From Sulfuriferula nivalis (GTDB lineage: Bacteria > Pseudomonadota > Gammaproteobacteria > Burkholderiales > Sulfuriferulaceae): a DNA stretch of 64,000 bases. The DNA lies in contig NZ_AP021881.1 of NCBI RefSeq assembly GCF_009937995.1, forward strand, positions 992,001-1,056,000, read 5' to 3'. How positions within the stretch are numbered: position 1 is the stretch's first letter; each line of letters begins with the position of its first letter. Shown here piece by piece: positions 26,462 through 34,224 of the stretch. Both the position numbers and the translations under genes were made by a program. The notes beneath the pieces are model-generated. The model was given only the letters and a program-made list of their open reading frames with translations, ran no database searches and had not been told where the DNA came from.

Positions 26462-26662
26462 ATGTTGCAAGTAAGCAGTGCGCATATCGTGGCCGCTTTG
26501 CAAAAATGTCTCAATTTTGAGCCCACGATCAATTATTGTTTATCACCTGATGCGTCTAGTCTCGCTGCGATTCTGGCTGAAATGAATTATTTTAAACAGG
26601 AAATTCGCACTATAGAATCGTTGTCCAGCGGGCAACAAGAAGTAGTTATGCGGTGGCTGTGA
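26462..26662 (+). CDS. small protein, DUF3717-like
   Basis: 66-residue protein beginning 49 bases after the ATPase gene. The second half (CLSPDASSLAAILAEMNYFKQEIRTIESLSSGQQ) recalls the small DUF3717 proteins of Betaproteobacteria, but the match is from memory and weak. No ribosome binding site is evident. It may be an end gene of cassette A or a remnant. Confidence 0.4.
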   Translation: MLQVSSAHIVAALQKCLNFEPTINYCLSPDASSLAAILAEMNYFKQEIRTIESLSSGQQEVVMRWL

Positions 26663-26735
26663 TGATGTAAAAGTCTCAATGCGGCTGGTCAATGTGCATA
26701 TTTTTGAGTTTTATTGTTTTTCACATGCCTTGTAG

Positions 26736-27518
26736 CTATTTAAACTTGGTGTTTAGTTGAAGATTGTGCAAATTCTCAGTCAGTCTGGCAATGTCTTGAT
26801 CAAGGTTAAGTGTCTTTAACCCATCTGGAAAACTAAGCGCAAACAGGCGAATGGCAATCATTCCTGTCTCGACCGTAAATTTCATTGCATTGATTGAAAC
26901 CAGATTCAGTGGATGAAGAGTAACTATTTTAATGGTGCTTACTCTATCCTTGTCATACTCATCATACTCAAGTGCCATATTTGAATAGAGTGCATCTTTG
27001 TTAGGATGCGCTCCAAAATCAATAGCAGTTTGATGAAGATATCTAGCCCAGTTAGCTAGTCCATCATTTATTTCGCTAAGTTTTTTCGTCAATGGTGAAA
27101 AGCTAAACTCATAGTTCCACTTTTTTCGTAACTCTTTATCTATTGGCTTGTTGTTCCAGTGAATCGTGGCTTGTTCGTTAATTGATAGGTACCAACCATA
27201 GAGAGCAAACTCAACAGTAGCACGTCCAGTCGGATATGCTGGTAAGCAATGCCCAGCCGAAACGGATCGAGCCGAAGCGAGGTATTGATTATTTGCTGAT
27301 AAAAACAACAATATTGCGGATGGTTCATCTGTTTTAAGAACTTTGTTAATTGCATACGAAGAGCATTTATTGAAAACTGTTGCTACGTCGAGAAGAGCCT
27401 TTTGCCATTGGGGTGCGTTAGCAAAGGTTGCCAATTCGTTTTGATAGGCTATAGCTTGGAATTCAGACAAGAGGTCATCCCCCCAGCCTACAGGGTGAAC
27501 AGTTTGGTTATTTTCCAT
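26736..27518 (-). CDS. hypothetical protein, 260 aa
   Basis: 260-residue soluble, mostly helical protein with a central aromatic segment (ATVEFALYGWYLSINEQATIHW). It resembles in outline the DUF5677-type proteins found in defence islands, which is a weak similarity judged by eye. It is transcribed against the cassette A operon, and nothing downstream belongs to it. No catalytic motif is seen. Confidence 0.6.
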   Translation of the reverse strand: MENNQTVHPVGWGDDLLSEFQAIAYQNELATFANAPQWQKALLDVATVFNKCSSYAINKVLKTDEPSAILLFLSANNQYLASARSVSAGHCLPAYPTGRATVEFALYGWYLSINEQATIHWNNKPIDKELRKKWNYEFSFSPLTKKLSEINDGLANWARYLHQTAIDFGAHPNKDALYSNMALEYDEYDKDRVSTIKIVTLHPLNLVSINAMKFTVETGMIAIRLFALSFPDGLKTLNLDQDIARLTENLHNLQLNTKFK

Positions 27519-27705
27519 AAATGAAGTGGTAGTGGCTTAGTATGATTTGTATTATGCAACAGATAGACGCTTTCCTGGGTAGGCCGTTGTTGTGCAGCAG
27601 TAATTTCATCAATATCAGCGATGGTTAGTAGTTTGACTATAGACTTGCCTACAAGATGCAATATGTTCAACGTTGTAATATTGGCTGGTCAATTTTAAGT
27701 GAGCG

Positions 27706-27790
27706 TCAAGGGTTGGCAAAATAAGGCAGCATTTCTGCACGTCTGACTTGCTTGCGCACTATAGTTTTGCCATGCTGGACATCATTCGAA
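27706..27790 (-). pseudogene. IS110-family transposase remnant
   Basis: A minus-strand frame reads DVQHGKTIVRKQVRRAEMLPYFANP and then stops. This matches the N-terminal part of IS110-type transposases (the segment just before the PPCLIGMEAC motif). Nothing else of the gene remains. It lies in the roughly 400-bp gene-poor gap between two cassette A genes and marks past transposition here. Confidence 0.4.
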
Positions 27791-27920
27791 CTTACTGTAT
27801 CTGGTGAAGAATTTCCATCTAGGAGCTCTGCGAAACGAATGAAGTTGATTTTATGTCCGATTAACTTTCTGTAAAAATTTCTCTTGAAAATATAGTCTGA
27901 GTTATTTTAGGCACATGTAT

Positions 27921-28789
27921 TTACTCACGATTCATTGGTGATTTCCACGTTTTAAATCGTTCTAGAGCATCTAAAGTGCCTAATAACTCTCGAGCCTCCA
28001 TCAAACGATGCTCAATAGTATGCCGGTTCTTTTCAGATAAATCTTGTGCACGAAGCTCCACGTCCTTAAAAAACTCATCAATTCGTTTAGTATCAGCCCA
28101 GGTCTCAATGATGCTAAGGAGCTCATTTTTACTATCTTTAACATTCTTGATTCGTTTTTTCTCATCCTCTTCACGACACCATTTTTGTTGCTGAATTTCC
28201 CATTCGTCGTGTCGGATTTTAGCTTGGCGCTCATCCTCTTCTACTAAATTGACGATATTTGAAGCTTCTTGCTCTAGCGCTTTAACAATTGATAAAAACT
28301 GACCTGGGAAGTCGCTAGATTTAGACTCTCGCCATTCATGTTTCCAAGATGTACCGGTATAAGGAGAATAGGCTTGCACACATAGACGTCCACTAGGGGT
28401 GTCACGCTTAGTTGTCAAAGGTTGAATAAACAGATTTGGCTTTATTTTGCGATTAGGTAACTCATCTACACGAATATATTCACTATTGACGTAATGATAC
28501 TCAACTTCTTCACTCGTCTCGAAAATGGTCAGCCCAATTGCAACCGTGCCAATATAAACTACTGTGGGATGTCTCGGACTCCATAAATTGGTATGACGAT
28601 TTCCATTCTGGATTTGTTCACGTTCATCAAAAGTTTCTCTTTGAAAGTGACGGCTTTGTGTAGCGATGACGACATGATGGCCAAAATCTTCTAGCAGTAA
28701 AAATAGTTCGTTTGTAATGTTTAGAGCATGGGAGAGTGTCTTGTCAGAAACAATTAAATCAAGTAAAAGCCTTTTTGCGGGTATTAGAT
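27921..28789 (-). pseudogene. C-terminal part of IS-interrupted HTH protein gene
   Basis: This is the 3' part of a gene split by the IS3 element at 28790-30140. The frame is open from the IS junction to the stop at 27921. It encodes a central domain (LIPAKRLLLDLIVSDKTLS, with ATQSRHFQRETFDE), then a long charged coiled-coil segment (EEDERQAKIRHDEWEIQQQK) and a final helical part. Joining it to 30141-30525 minus one target copy restores an intact frame of 416 residues. The lack of any further damage shows the insertion is recent. The family is unknown to me. Confidence 0.75.
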
Positions 28790-28828
28790 TAAAGTGGACC
28801 CCTCCGTCAAGACAATAATACGTCGAGT

Positions 28829-29722
28829 TTAAGAGGGTAACCTTTCATATGCAGCTGCACGGCGCTGCCCCGGTTTTGTTTCTGGTTTTCGATCTTTTTC
28901 TAACAACGCTTTTCCTGACGTAGTGAACTTGTCCACGATGCTGGCACCACCGCCACTGGCTGTTCGATAAACCTCGTCTGGTGTTTTATAACCCAGTGAC
29001 TGATGGATACGTTCAGCGTTATAAAACACAAAGTATTCCGTCAATCCTAGCAGCAGTGCTGGTAATGTAGCATAGCCTTTCAAATATACGTCTTCGTGCT
29101 TGACGCTACGCCAGAGCCGTTCCACAAAGATGTTATCCAATGCCCGTCCGCGACCATCCATGCTAATCGTAATGCCGTTTTCCTTGAGTGCACCCGTAAA
29201 CGCGTCACTGGTGAACTGACTGCCCTGATCAGTGTTAAATAACTCAGGTATGCCGTGCGACTGTAGTGCCTGTTCCAGACAGTCCACACAGAAGCCACTG
29301 TCCATCGTATTCGATAATCGCCATGCCAGCACTTTGCGCGAGTACCAATCTATCACTGCCACCAAATACACGAATCCTCGTGGCAGGCGCAGGTAAGTGA
29401 TATCCGTACTCCACACCTGATTGGGACGGGTCACTGCGACACCTCTGAGCAGGTAAGGATAAATCTTATGCTGCGGGTGCGCACGACTGGTGTTCGGTCC
29501 TGGCGCCATGCCAGCTAACCCCAGTGTGCGCATTAATCGTTGCACTCGTTTGCGATTGATGTGGTGTCCTATGCTACTCAGGTAATGCCTAATCTTGCGG
29601 CTGCCATAAAATGGATGCCGTGTGTATTCTGTGTCTATCAACGTCAGCAATGCCAATTCTTGTTCGTCAGTGGCTTTGATCAATCTGGGCGCATAAACGC
29701 TGGATCGCGCCACACCCGCCAA
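28829..29722 (-). CDS. IS3-family transposase OrfB
   Basis: 297 residues from the first ATG; the frame is open further upstream to the slippery run near 29805, through which it is fused to OrfA. It has the IS3 helix-turn-helix HTH_21 region (DTEYTRHPFYGSRKIRHYL) and an rve integrase core. The DDE triad is visible as STDITYLR, FNTDQGSQFTS and NIFVERLWRSVKHED. The C-terminal VFYNAERIHQSLGYKTP is also typical. It catalyses copy-out paste-in transposition of the element. Confidence 0.93.
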   Translation of the reverse strand: MAGVARSSVYAPRLIKATDEQELALLTLIDTEYTRHPFYGSRKIRHYLSSIGHHINRKRVQRLMRTLGLAGMAPGPNTSRAHPQHKIYPYLLRGVAVTRPNQVWSTDITYLRLPRGFVYLVAVIDWYSRKVLAWRLSNTMDSGFCVDCLEQALQSHGIPELFNTDQGSQFTSDAFTGALKENGITISMDGRGRALDNIFVERLWRSVKHEDVYLKGYATLPALLLGLTEYFVFYNAERIHQSLGYKTPDEVYRTASGGGASIVDKFTTSGKALLEKDRKPETKPGQRRAAAYERLPS

Positions 29723-29781
29723 TGCACACTGCTGACTGAGTGCTAAAGATGTGCATTGGCTAATCCACTGCTTGCGCAGTG

Positions 29782-30075
29782 CTATGGGTTGATCCCGGAC
29801 TTTTTTTTAAGCCAGTCCAATTCCATTTTGAGTCTGCCAATCTCGGAATACAGTCGCTCTGGACTAGCAGAGAGATCCACTGGCTTCGGGCCGCGTTTGG
29901 CATTAAACAAGCCAGCAGCTTGTTCTTGCAACTCTTTCTTCCACAATCCAACCTGGGTCGGATGCACGCCAAATTCCTGACCTATTTCGTTAACCGTCTT
30001 GACACCACGAATCGCTTCCACTGCAACCTTGGCTTTAAACTCACCCGAAAAATGCTTACGATTTGTTTCACTCAC
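29782..30075 (-). CDS. IS3-family transposase OrfA
   Basis: 97-residue helix-turn-helix protein (RKHFSGEFKAKVAVEAIRG, then EFGVHPTQVGLWKKEL) with a leucine-zipper-like end. I chose the GTG at 30075 because AAGGAG lies 6 bases before it; the frame is open to 30105. Its stop is downstream of the A8G frameshift run, as usual for IS3 elements. Confidence 0.9.
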   Translation of the reverse strand: MSETNRKHFSGEFKAKVAVEAIRGVKTVNEIGQEFGVHPTQVGLWKKELQEQAAGLFNAKRGPKPVDLSASPERLYSEIGRLKMELDWLKKKSGINP

Positions 30076-30140
30076 AACCCGCTCCTTTTTACAGCAGGTT
30101 ACCATCTTAATTCATTGTCCAGAAATCGGGGTCCACTTTA

Positions 30141-30525
30141 GATATCCATTGTCTGTTTGGGGAACATCTTTGAAATGCTGCGGCGCATCAGCTATCAACC
30201 TATGTTTAGAAGGTCTGCTTTTACGTTGCCTAATTCGCCTTGATTGGTTGTTTTCAGGGGCCTTAGGCATGGGATTGGGAGCTCTGTTGGTCATGCCGTC
30301 ACGAGACCATTCAACCTCATCACCAGGCTTAGAGTCAGGAAGTAAGGCTTTGGGTGACGTTTTGCCTGCGGCACGTTTAGCCCAATAACCCATAGGCGGG
30401 CGTGGCACATTTAGACGTTTGCAAATGCGCACCAAAAAACTGTCTGACACCCCATAACGTTTTGCTACACTTGTTATGGGTTCAGCCCAGATTTCTTCAT
30501 AAAGTTTTTCGCGTGAAACAGTCAT
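30141..30525 (-). pseudogene. N-terminal part of IS-interrupted HTH protein gene
   Basis: This is the 5' part of the gene cut by the IS3 element. It starts at the ATG at 30525 and encodes a helix-turn-helix of unusual but recurrent type (SREKLYEEIWAEPITSVAKRYG, then VSDSFLVRICKRLNVPRPPMGYW), followed by a basic low-complexity linker. The frame enters the IS at GGATATC and continues as if spliced into 28786 when the IS and one GAT copy are removed. The original 416-residue product was probably DNA-binding. Confidence 0.75.
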
Positions 30526-30585
30526 GGTGTAAATTATTACTCAAAAACGTTTCGGAAGTTGAAAAATATGCATTAAGTCAGGTTT

Positions 30586-30744
30586 GTTAAATTGCATGCC
30601 GAATTGAGCTGCTTTGTCTAAATGTTTGCATTAAATATTGATCCGCCTCAAGAAATATAACCCGTTGTGCCAAATGGTCAGTTATCAAATTTGGTGGGTC
30701 AGACTAATATGCTAAAGATGGGTCAATCTGCGGCGCAATTTAAC
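30586..30744 (+). repeat. 159-bp inverted-end element, copy 2
   Basis: Same length and orientation as copy 1, with ends GTTAAATTGC and GCAATTTAAC. It fills most of the gap between the interrupted gene and the AAA+ gene of cassette B. The bases just outside also mirror each other (AGGTTT and AACCT), hinting at insertion into a small palindrome or a longer end sequence. Confidence 0.82.
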
Positions 30745-30845
30745 AACCTAGTGCATTTATTTGAAGATTAGTTTTTAACCCTCATATACAACTAGCTTTG
30801 ATTGTTACTGTGCGATTGTGGATAGCAACATTTGCAATTTTTTAT

Positions 30846-32945
30846 TCAGTAAGATGAAAAGCCAATAGCGCGTTTATTTGCATCTGGCTTAAGGGCGCAT
30901 TCATCCGTTAACCGACTTAGCAAATCAGCGTCATCAGTAATTTTACGCAGCCGAGCCTGTCTACTAACCGTAGCGAAGTCACCAGGTGTCAGCATAGCGA
31001 GTGCAGCTACTGATTTTTGTAATGATTCATCGAGCGGCAAGCCTAGTTTGGCTATAGTGTCAGTAAACATAAGCCAGGCTTGTTCTGGCTTCAGATAATC
31101 AAATCGCAACTTTAAATCAAAACGTCTTAAAGCGGCTGGATCCAGGCTACTCATGAGGTTGGTTGAGGCAATAAATACACCATCAAAACTTTCCATTTGC
31201 GTGAGCATCTCGTTTACTTCACTGATTTCCCATGAACGCTGGGCATTTTTCCGATCTTGCAGATAGGTGTCAGCCTCATCTAGTAGCAACACGGCATTTT
31301 CGATTTCGGCTTCTCGGAACATTTTCGCCATGTTTATCTCAGCTTCACCAAGAAATGGTGAGAGTATGTCAGATGCACGCTTGATGAGCAGAGGACGATC
31401 CATACGGTCAGCAATATATCGGCCGAATGCAGATTTTCCTGTACCCGGCGGACCGTACAAACACAAGCGGCCTCGTTTTTCCGTTACCAAGTTATCGCAA
31501 ATCTCTCCTACATTGCAGTCAGCATTGAGAATTCCTAGGCGATAGTTGGTATCCATGCCTAATGATGCCTTAGGCATACGGGGTAGATAAAGTGCTTCCA
31601 AGGTATTGCCCATCACCTTAGAAATAACCTTATCCATATCCTGTGTTGGAATGGTATGTTTAATGTGTCGTACAACTTTTGCTGCTCGTTCAATGACGGC
31701 GGGCACCAAATTTTCATGTTCTGACATTTGACGTTTCCAGTGCGTGGAAACTGGTAGGTCAATTAAATAATCATCAAGCATACGAGCACGAACACTGCGG
31801 GGAGGTGCATTCATTTCCAGTATGTAGTCAAACCTACGTACGACAGCGGGATCCAGTTGCGGCAAGTTGTTGGTAAGCCAGAAGGAGGGCACTGGGTTGG
31901 TTTCCAATAATCGATTTACCCATGCTTTAGTGCCACTTTGATTGTCTCTTTTACCTGATTTACTAAGTGACTCTTTGAACACATCCTCGATTTCATCGAA
32001 CAGGATCAGCGTGTCATGACGCCGTTCCAGGATGGTTTGCGCTAATCTGAACGCGCGAAACCGTTCTGATCCTTCCAGCGCTTTAGCTTGGCGAGTTTCG
32101 GTGGCTATCTCGTATAGATGATGTCCTGTAACTTCAGCTATCATTCGTGCGTACTCGGTTTTTCCACTGCCAGGAGCACCATAAATAAGTATATTTATCC
32201 CTGTGTTTTTTGCTTGTCCGGCAGCGCCAAGATAGTGCTTGATGGTTGCGGTGTCTTCGGTAAGATGGGAATAATGCTCTGCACCCAGTTTGGCTTTAAA
32301 AGATGGGACGATGTGGTTATGGAATAAACTCAAAGGCTCATTCTGTTCACGCATGAGTTCAGTTGTTAAACCGTGCATGATGACTACTGTGTTTGAAAAG
32401 GTATAAACACTGTCCATATCAAGCCACAGGATACCTGTACGAAATAGGGTGCCTGATTCAGAGAGAGCTGTCCGGACATCAGTTATTCCAATTCCAAGGC
32501 AGATGCTGAATATTTTTTCTATGGACGCTATATTTAGGTTACCCATAGAATCAATAGCTTCTTCAAAATGATCTTCGGTTTTAACAGCGATGGCAAAAAA
32601 GAGAATCAGAATTTCAATATCATTCAGTTTAAGTGCTTGACCTAGCATGCCAAGGTTTTCCCATAGCCGTGATTCCGATTTTGCTTGGGGTGGATGCTTC
32701 TCAATGGTGGCTAAATTTTGACGTAGCTCAGTCAGAATTAAATCGCGGTTGTATGCACGTGGATTATCAACGTAATTGTCCAAACCTAGTTCACGTGCTA
32801 TATCATCAAATCTAAATGCATGTTCATTCAAAAACCTTTTATGCGCTTCAAGTTTTAGAATGATACGTAAGAGCCATAAATGCTTTAGCTCTTTATTTAA
32901 GTTGTCAGTAAAGGTTGATTTATTTTTTTGAATATCGAGTTTCAT
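30846..32945 (-). CDS. double-domain AAA+ ATPase
   Basis: 699 residues from the ATG at 32945 (AAGGA 8 bases upstream; the frame is open to 32984 without a site). An N-terminal helical region of about 230 residues precedes two CDC48-like AAA modules. In the longer-frame numbering they carry Walker A GAPGSGKT (269-276) with Walker B LILFDEIED, and Walker A GPPGTGKS (511-518) with LLLDEAD. Both modules keep the Arg-containing segment (VVRRFDY, ALRRFDL). It probably acts as a hexameric unfoldase or remodeller. It lies beside the FtsZ-like gene in the same direction, with its own copy of the cassette B operator. Confidence 0.9.
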   Translation of the reverse strand: MKLDIQKNKSTFTDNLNKELKHLWLLRIILKLEAHKRFLNEHAFRFDDIARELGLDNYVDNPRAYNRDLILTELRQNLATIEKHPPQAKSESRLWENLGMLGQALKLNDIEILILFFAIAVKTEDHFEEAIDSMGNLNIASIEKIFSICLGIGITDVRTALSESGTLFRTGILWLDMDSVYTFSNTVVIMHGLTTELMREQNEPLSLFHNHIVPSFKAKLGAEHYSHLTEDTATIKHYLGAAGQAKNTGINILIYGAPGSGKTEYARMIAEVTGHHLYEIATETRQAKALEGSERFRAFRLAQTILERRHDTLILFDEIEDVFKESLSKSGKRDNQSGTKAWVNRLLETNPVPSFWLTNNLPQLDPAVVRRFDYILEMNAPPRSVRARMLDDYLIDLPVSTHWKRQMSEHENLVPAVIERAAKVVRHIKHTIPTQDMDKVISKVMGNTLEALYLPRMPKASLGMDTNYRLGILNADCNVGEICDNLVTEKRGRLCLYGPPGTGKSAFGRYIADRMDRPLLIKRASDILSPFLGEAEINMAKMFREAEIENAVLLLDEADTYLQDRKNAQRSWEISEVNEMLTQMESFDGVFIASTNLMSSLDPAALRRFDLKLRFDYLKPEQAWLMFTDTIAKLGLPLDESLQKSVAALAMLTPGDFATVSRQARLRKITDDADLLSRLTDECALKPDANKRAIGFSSY

Positions 32946-32987
32946 AATCGTGTCCTTGATAAGTTTTGGGTAATGATCAGGCACACA

Positions 32988-33006
32988 TGCGACATTTTGT
33001 GTCGTA
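32988..33006. promoter_or_regulatory. cassette B operator, site 1 (AAA+ promoter)
   Basis: TGCGACA-N5-TGTCGTA, 43 bp before the AAA+ ATPase start. One base from a perfect palindrome. The same site with the same 5-bp spacer recurs at 34081, 34150 and 38486. Confidence 0.65.
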
Positions 33007-33087
33007 TTAAATGCGTTACGAATCCTAAGATTTATATCCGAGTCATTTATTAGCTATAGTGTTTCATTTAATTTGCAGATAATAGCC

Positions 33088-34026
33088 TCAATTCTCATCT
33101 GAAATACCACTTAACATGATTGTTACTCTGAAATCATGATTGATTTCTGGATTAAATATCGCACACCAAAACATGACCGTATCTGGTGGAAGTTGCGTTC
33201 GAAAGACGTTAAAACCATGACAGATTATTGGCATGATGGGATGATTCTGGTTGTTTATTTCAAAAGCAATCAGTGCGCTTGAGGCGAGTGGTAATTGACG
33301 TTGAGTGAGCAGTGGATGATCAATTGCTCGTTGTATTGCTGTTTCGATACTATTCTCTCCCGTTGCTGATCCATATCCAAAAGCAGTATTCCCATCGTTG
33401 CTCATGAAACTAGCCACATCCGCGAAATCAATACCGACGATACCAGGCTTTTCACTGGTATTTATGATGCATTGATAAAATTGAGCAAAGGCTAAAGATG
33501 CATGCTTAAGCAGAGGTACAGTACGGTGATTTTTATCTGCTGTGTTCGCAAATGTCTCATTGGATATTTGGAAAACACCATTAACATGAGGAGTGAGCGT
33601 TTTGACGCCATTTAATGCTATCTCTTTATGTTTTTCGCCTTCAAAATTGAAAGGCATAATGGCAACTGCTAGCCCAGCAATATTGTGATTTTGTAGAATT
33701 TCAGCAATGTTGGATGAAATGCTCGTTCCAGTTACGCCCCCCATTCCAGCAACAATAAACACTATATCAAGATCACTTACAGCATCAATAATTTGATGTA
33801 TGTTGGTAATGGATAGTGTCGTGTTTGGAATAGTTTGGTTAGCTTGATTAGCGCCAACTAAAAGTTTTATGTCCGCTACTGCATCATGTAAAGCCGTAGG
33901 GTCGGTATCAATAGCAATGGTGCGATGAATATAGGGTAACGATTTGGCGTTGTCTGTAAGAACGTTACTTCCAGCGCCACCCACAGCAATGACGCCAAAT
34001 TTGGTGTCCCATGTCGATTTATCCAT
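33088..34026 (-). CDS. FtsZ-like tubulin-family GTPase
   Basis: 312-residue protein clearly homologous to FtsZ along its whole core. The nucleotide loop T1 reads AVGGAGSN (14-21). The tubulin signature reads GMGGVTGTS (94-102), where FtsZ has GMGGGTGTG. AIMPFNFEG (122-130) matches the FtsZ PFxxEG strand. The T7 synergy loop reads GIDFADV (198-204), keeping the two Asp residues (D200, D203) with Asn replaced by Gly, followed by SFMSNDGNTAFGYGSATGEN. It lacks the C-terminal linker and the conserved peptide that binds FtsA/ZipA. So it may bind GTP and polymerise but is unlikely to serve as the cell-division FtsZ. It sits between two operator copies beside a double AAA+ ATPase. Confidence 0.9.
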   Translation of the reverse strand: MDKSTWDTKFGVIAVGGAGSNVLTDNAKSLPYIHRTIAIDTDPTALHDAVADIKLLVGANQANQTIPNTTLSITNIHQIIDAVSDLDIVFIVAGMGGVTGTSISSNIAEILQNHNIAGLAVAIMPFNFEGEKHKEIALNGVKTLTPHVNGVFQISNETFANTADKNHRTVPLLKHASLAFAQFYQCIINTSEKPGIVGIDFADVASFMSNDGNTAFGYGSATGENSIETAIQRAIDHPLLTQRQLPLASSALIAFEINNQNHPIMPIICHGFNVFRTQLPPDTVMFWCAIFNPEINHDFRVTIMLSGISDEN

Positions 34027-34080
34027 TTTTCTTAATCAAGTATTCTTCGGAAAATAGCGATAAAGCAGCATAATCACCTC

Positions 34081-34099
34081 AGCGACGAAATGTGTCGTA
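34081..34099. promoter_or_regulatory. cassette B operator, site 2 (FtsZ-like promoter)
   Basis: AGCGACG-N5-TGTCGTA, 55 bp before the FtsZ-like gene start. It departs from the consensus TGCGACA-N5-TGTCGCA at three positions but keeps the spacing and the GCGAC/GTCG cores. Confidence 0.55.
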
Positions 34100-34149
34100 A
34101 TGGATTCAAAAAGTCTGATGTTTAAGGAAATTATTGTTTATGTAAAAAG

Positions 34150-34168
34150 TGCGACACAATATGTCGCA
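34150..34168. promoter_or_regulatory. cassette B operator, site 3 (DUF2779-WYL promoter)
   Basis: Perfect palindrome TGCGACA-CAATA-TGTCGCA, 57 bp before the DUF2779 start in the divergent gap. This is the best copy of the four and probably defines the consensus. The operon it precedes encodes the WYL protein that is the likely binder. Confidence 0.7.
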
Positions 34169-34224
34169 TGCGTGCTTACAATAGAGTTAGTTTGTTTAAT
34201 CTAGTAATTCTTAACGAGGAAGTT

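Larger units (their letters stand above)
28790..30140 (-). mobile_element. IS3-family insertion sequence
   Basis: 1351-bp element with inverted ends TAAAGTGGACCCC at both sides (continuing imperfectly to GACAAT). It is flanked by GAT on each side, a 3-bp target duplication usual for this family. It encodes OrfA and OrfB in overlapping phases, with an A8G slippery run at 29800-29808 for the -1 frameshift that makes the OrfAB transposase. All parts look intact, so the element may be active. Confidence 0.9.

Noticed and set aside
27488-27670. A 60-codon minus-strand frame upstream of the 260-residue gene
   Set aside because: It overlaps the 5' end of that gene, has no ribosome binding site and no recognisable family.
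33088-34026. The FtsZ-like gene as the cell-division ftsZ
   Set aside because: It is not in a division cluster, lacks the C-terminal partner-binding peptide and has changes in the signature and T7 loops.
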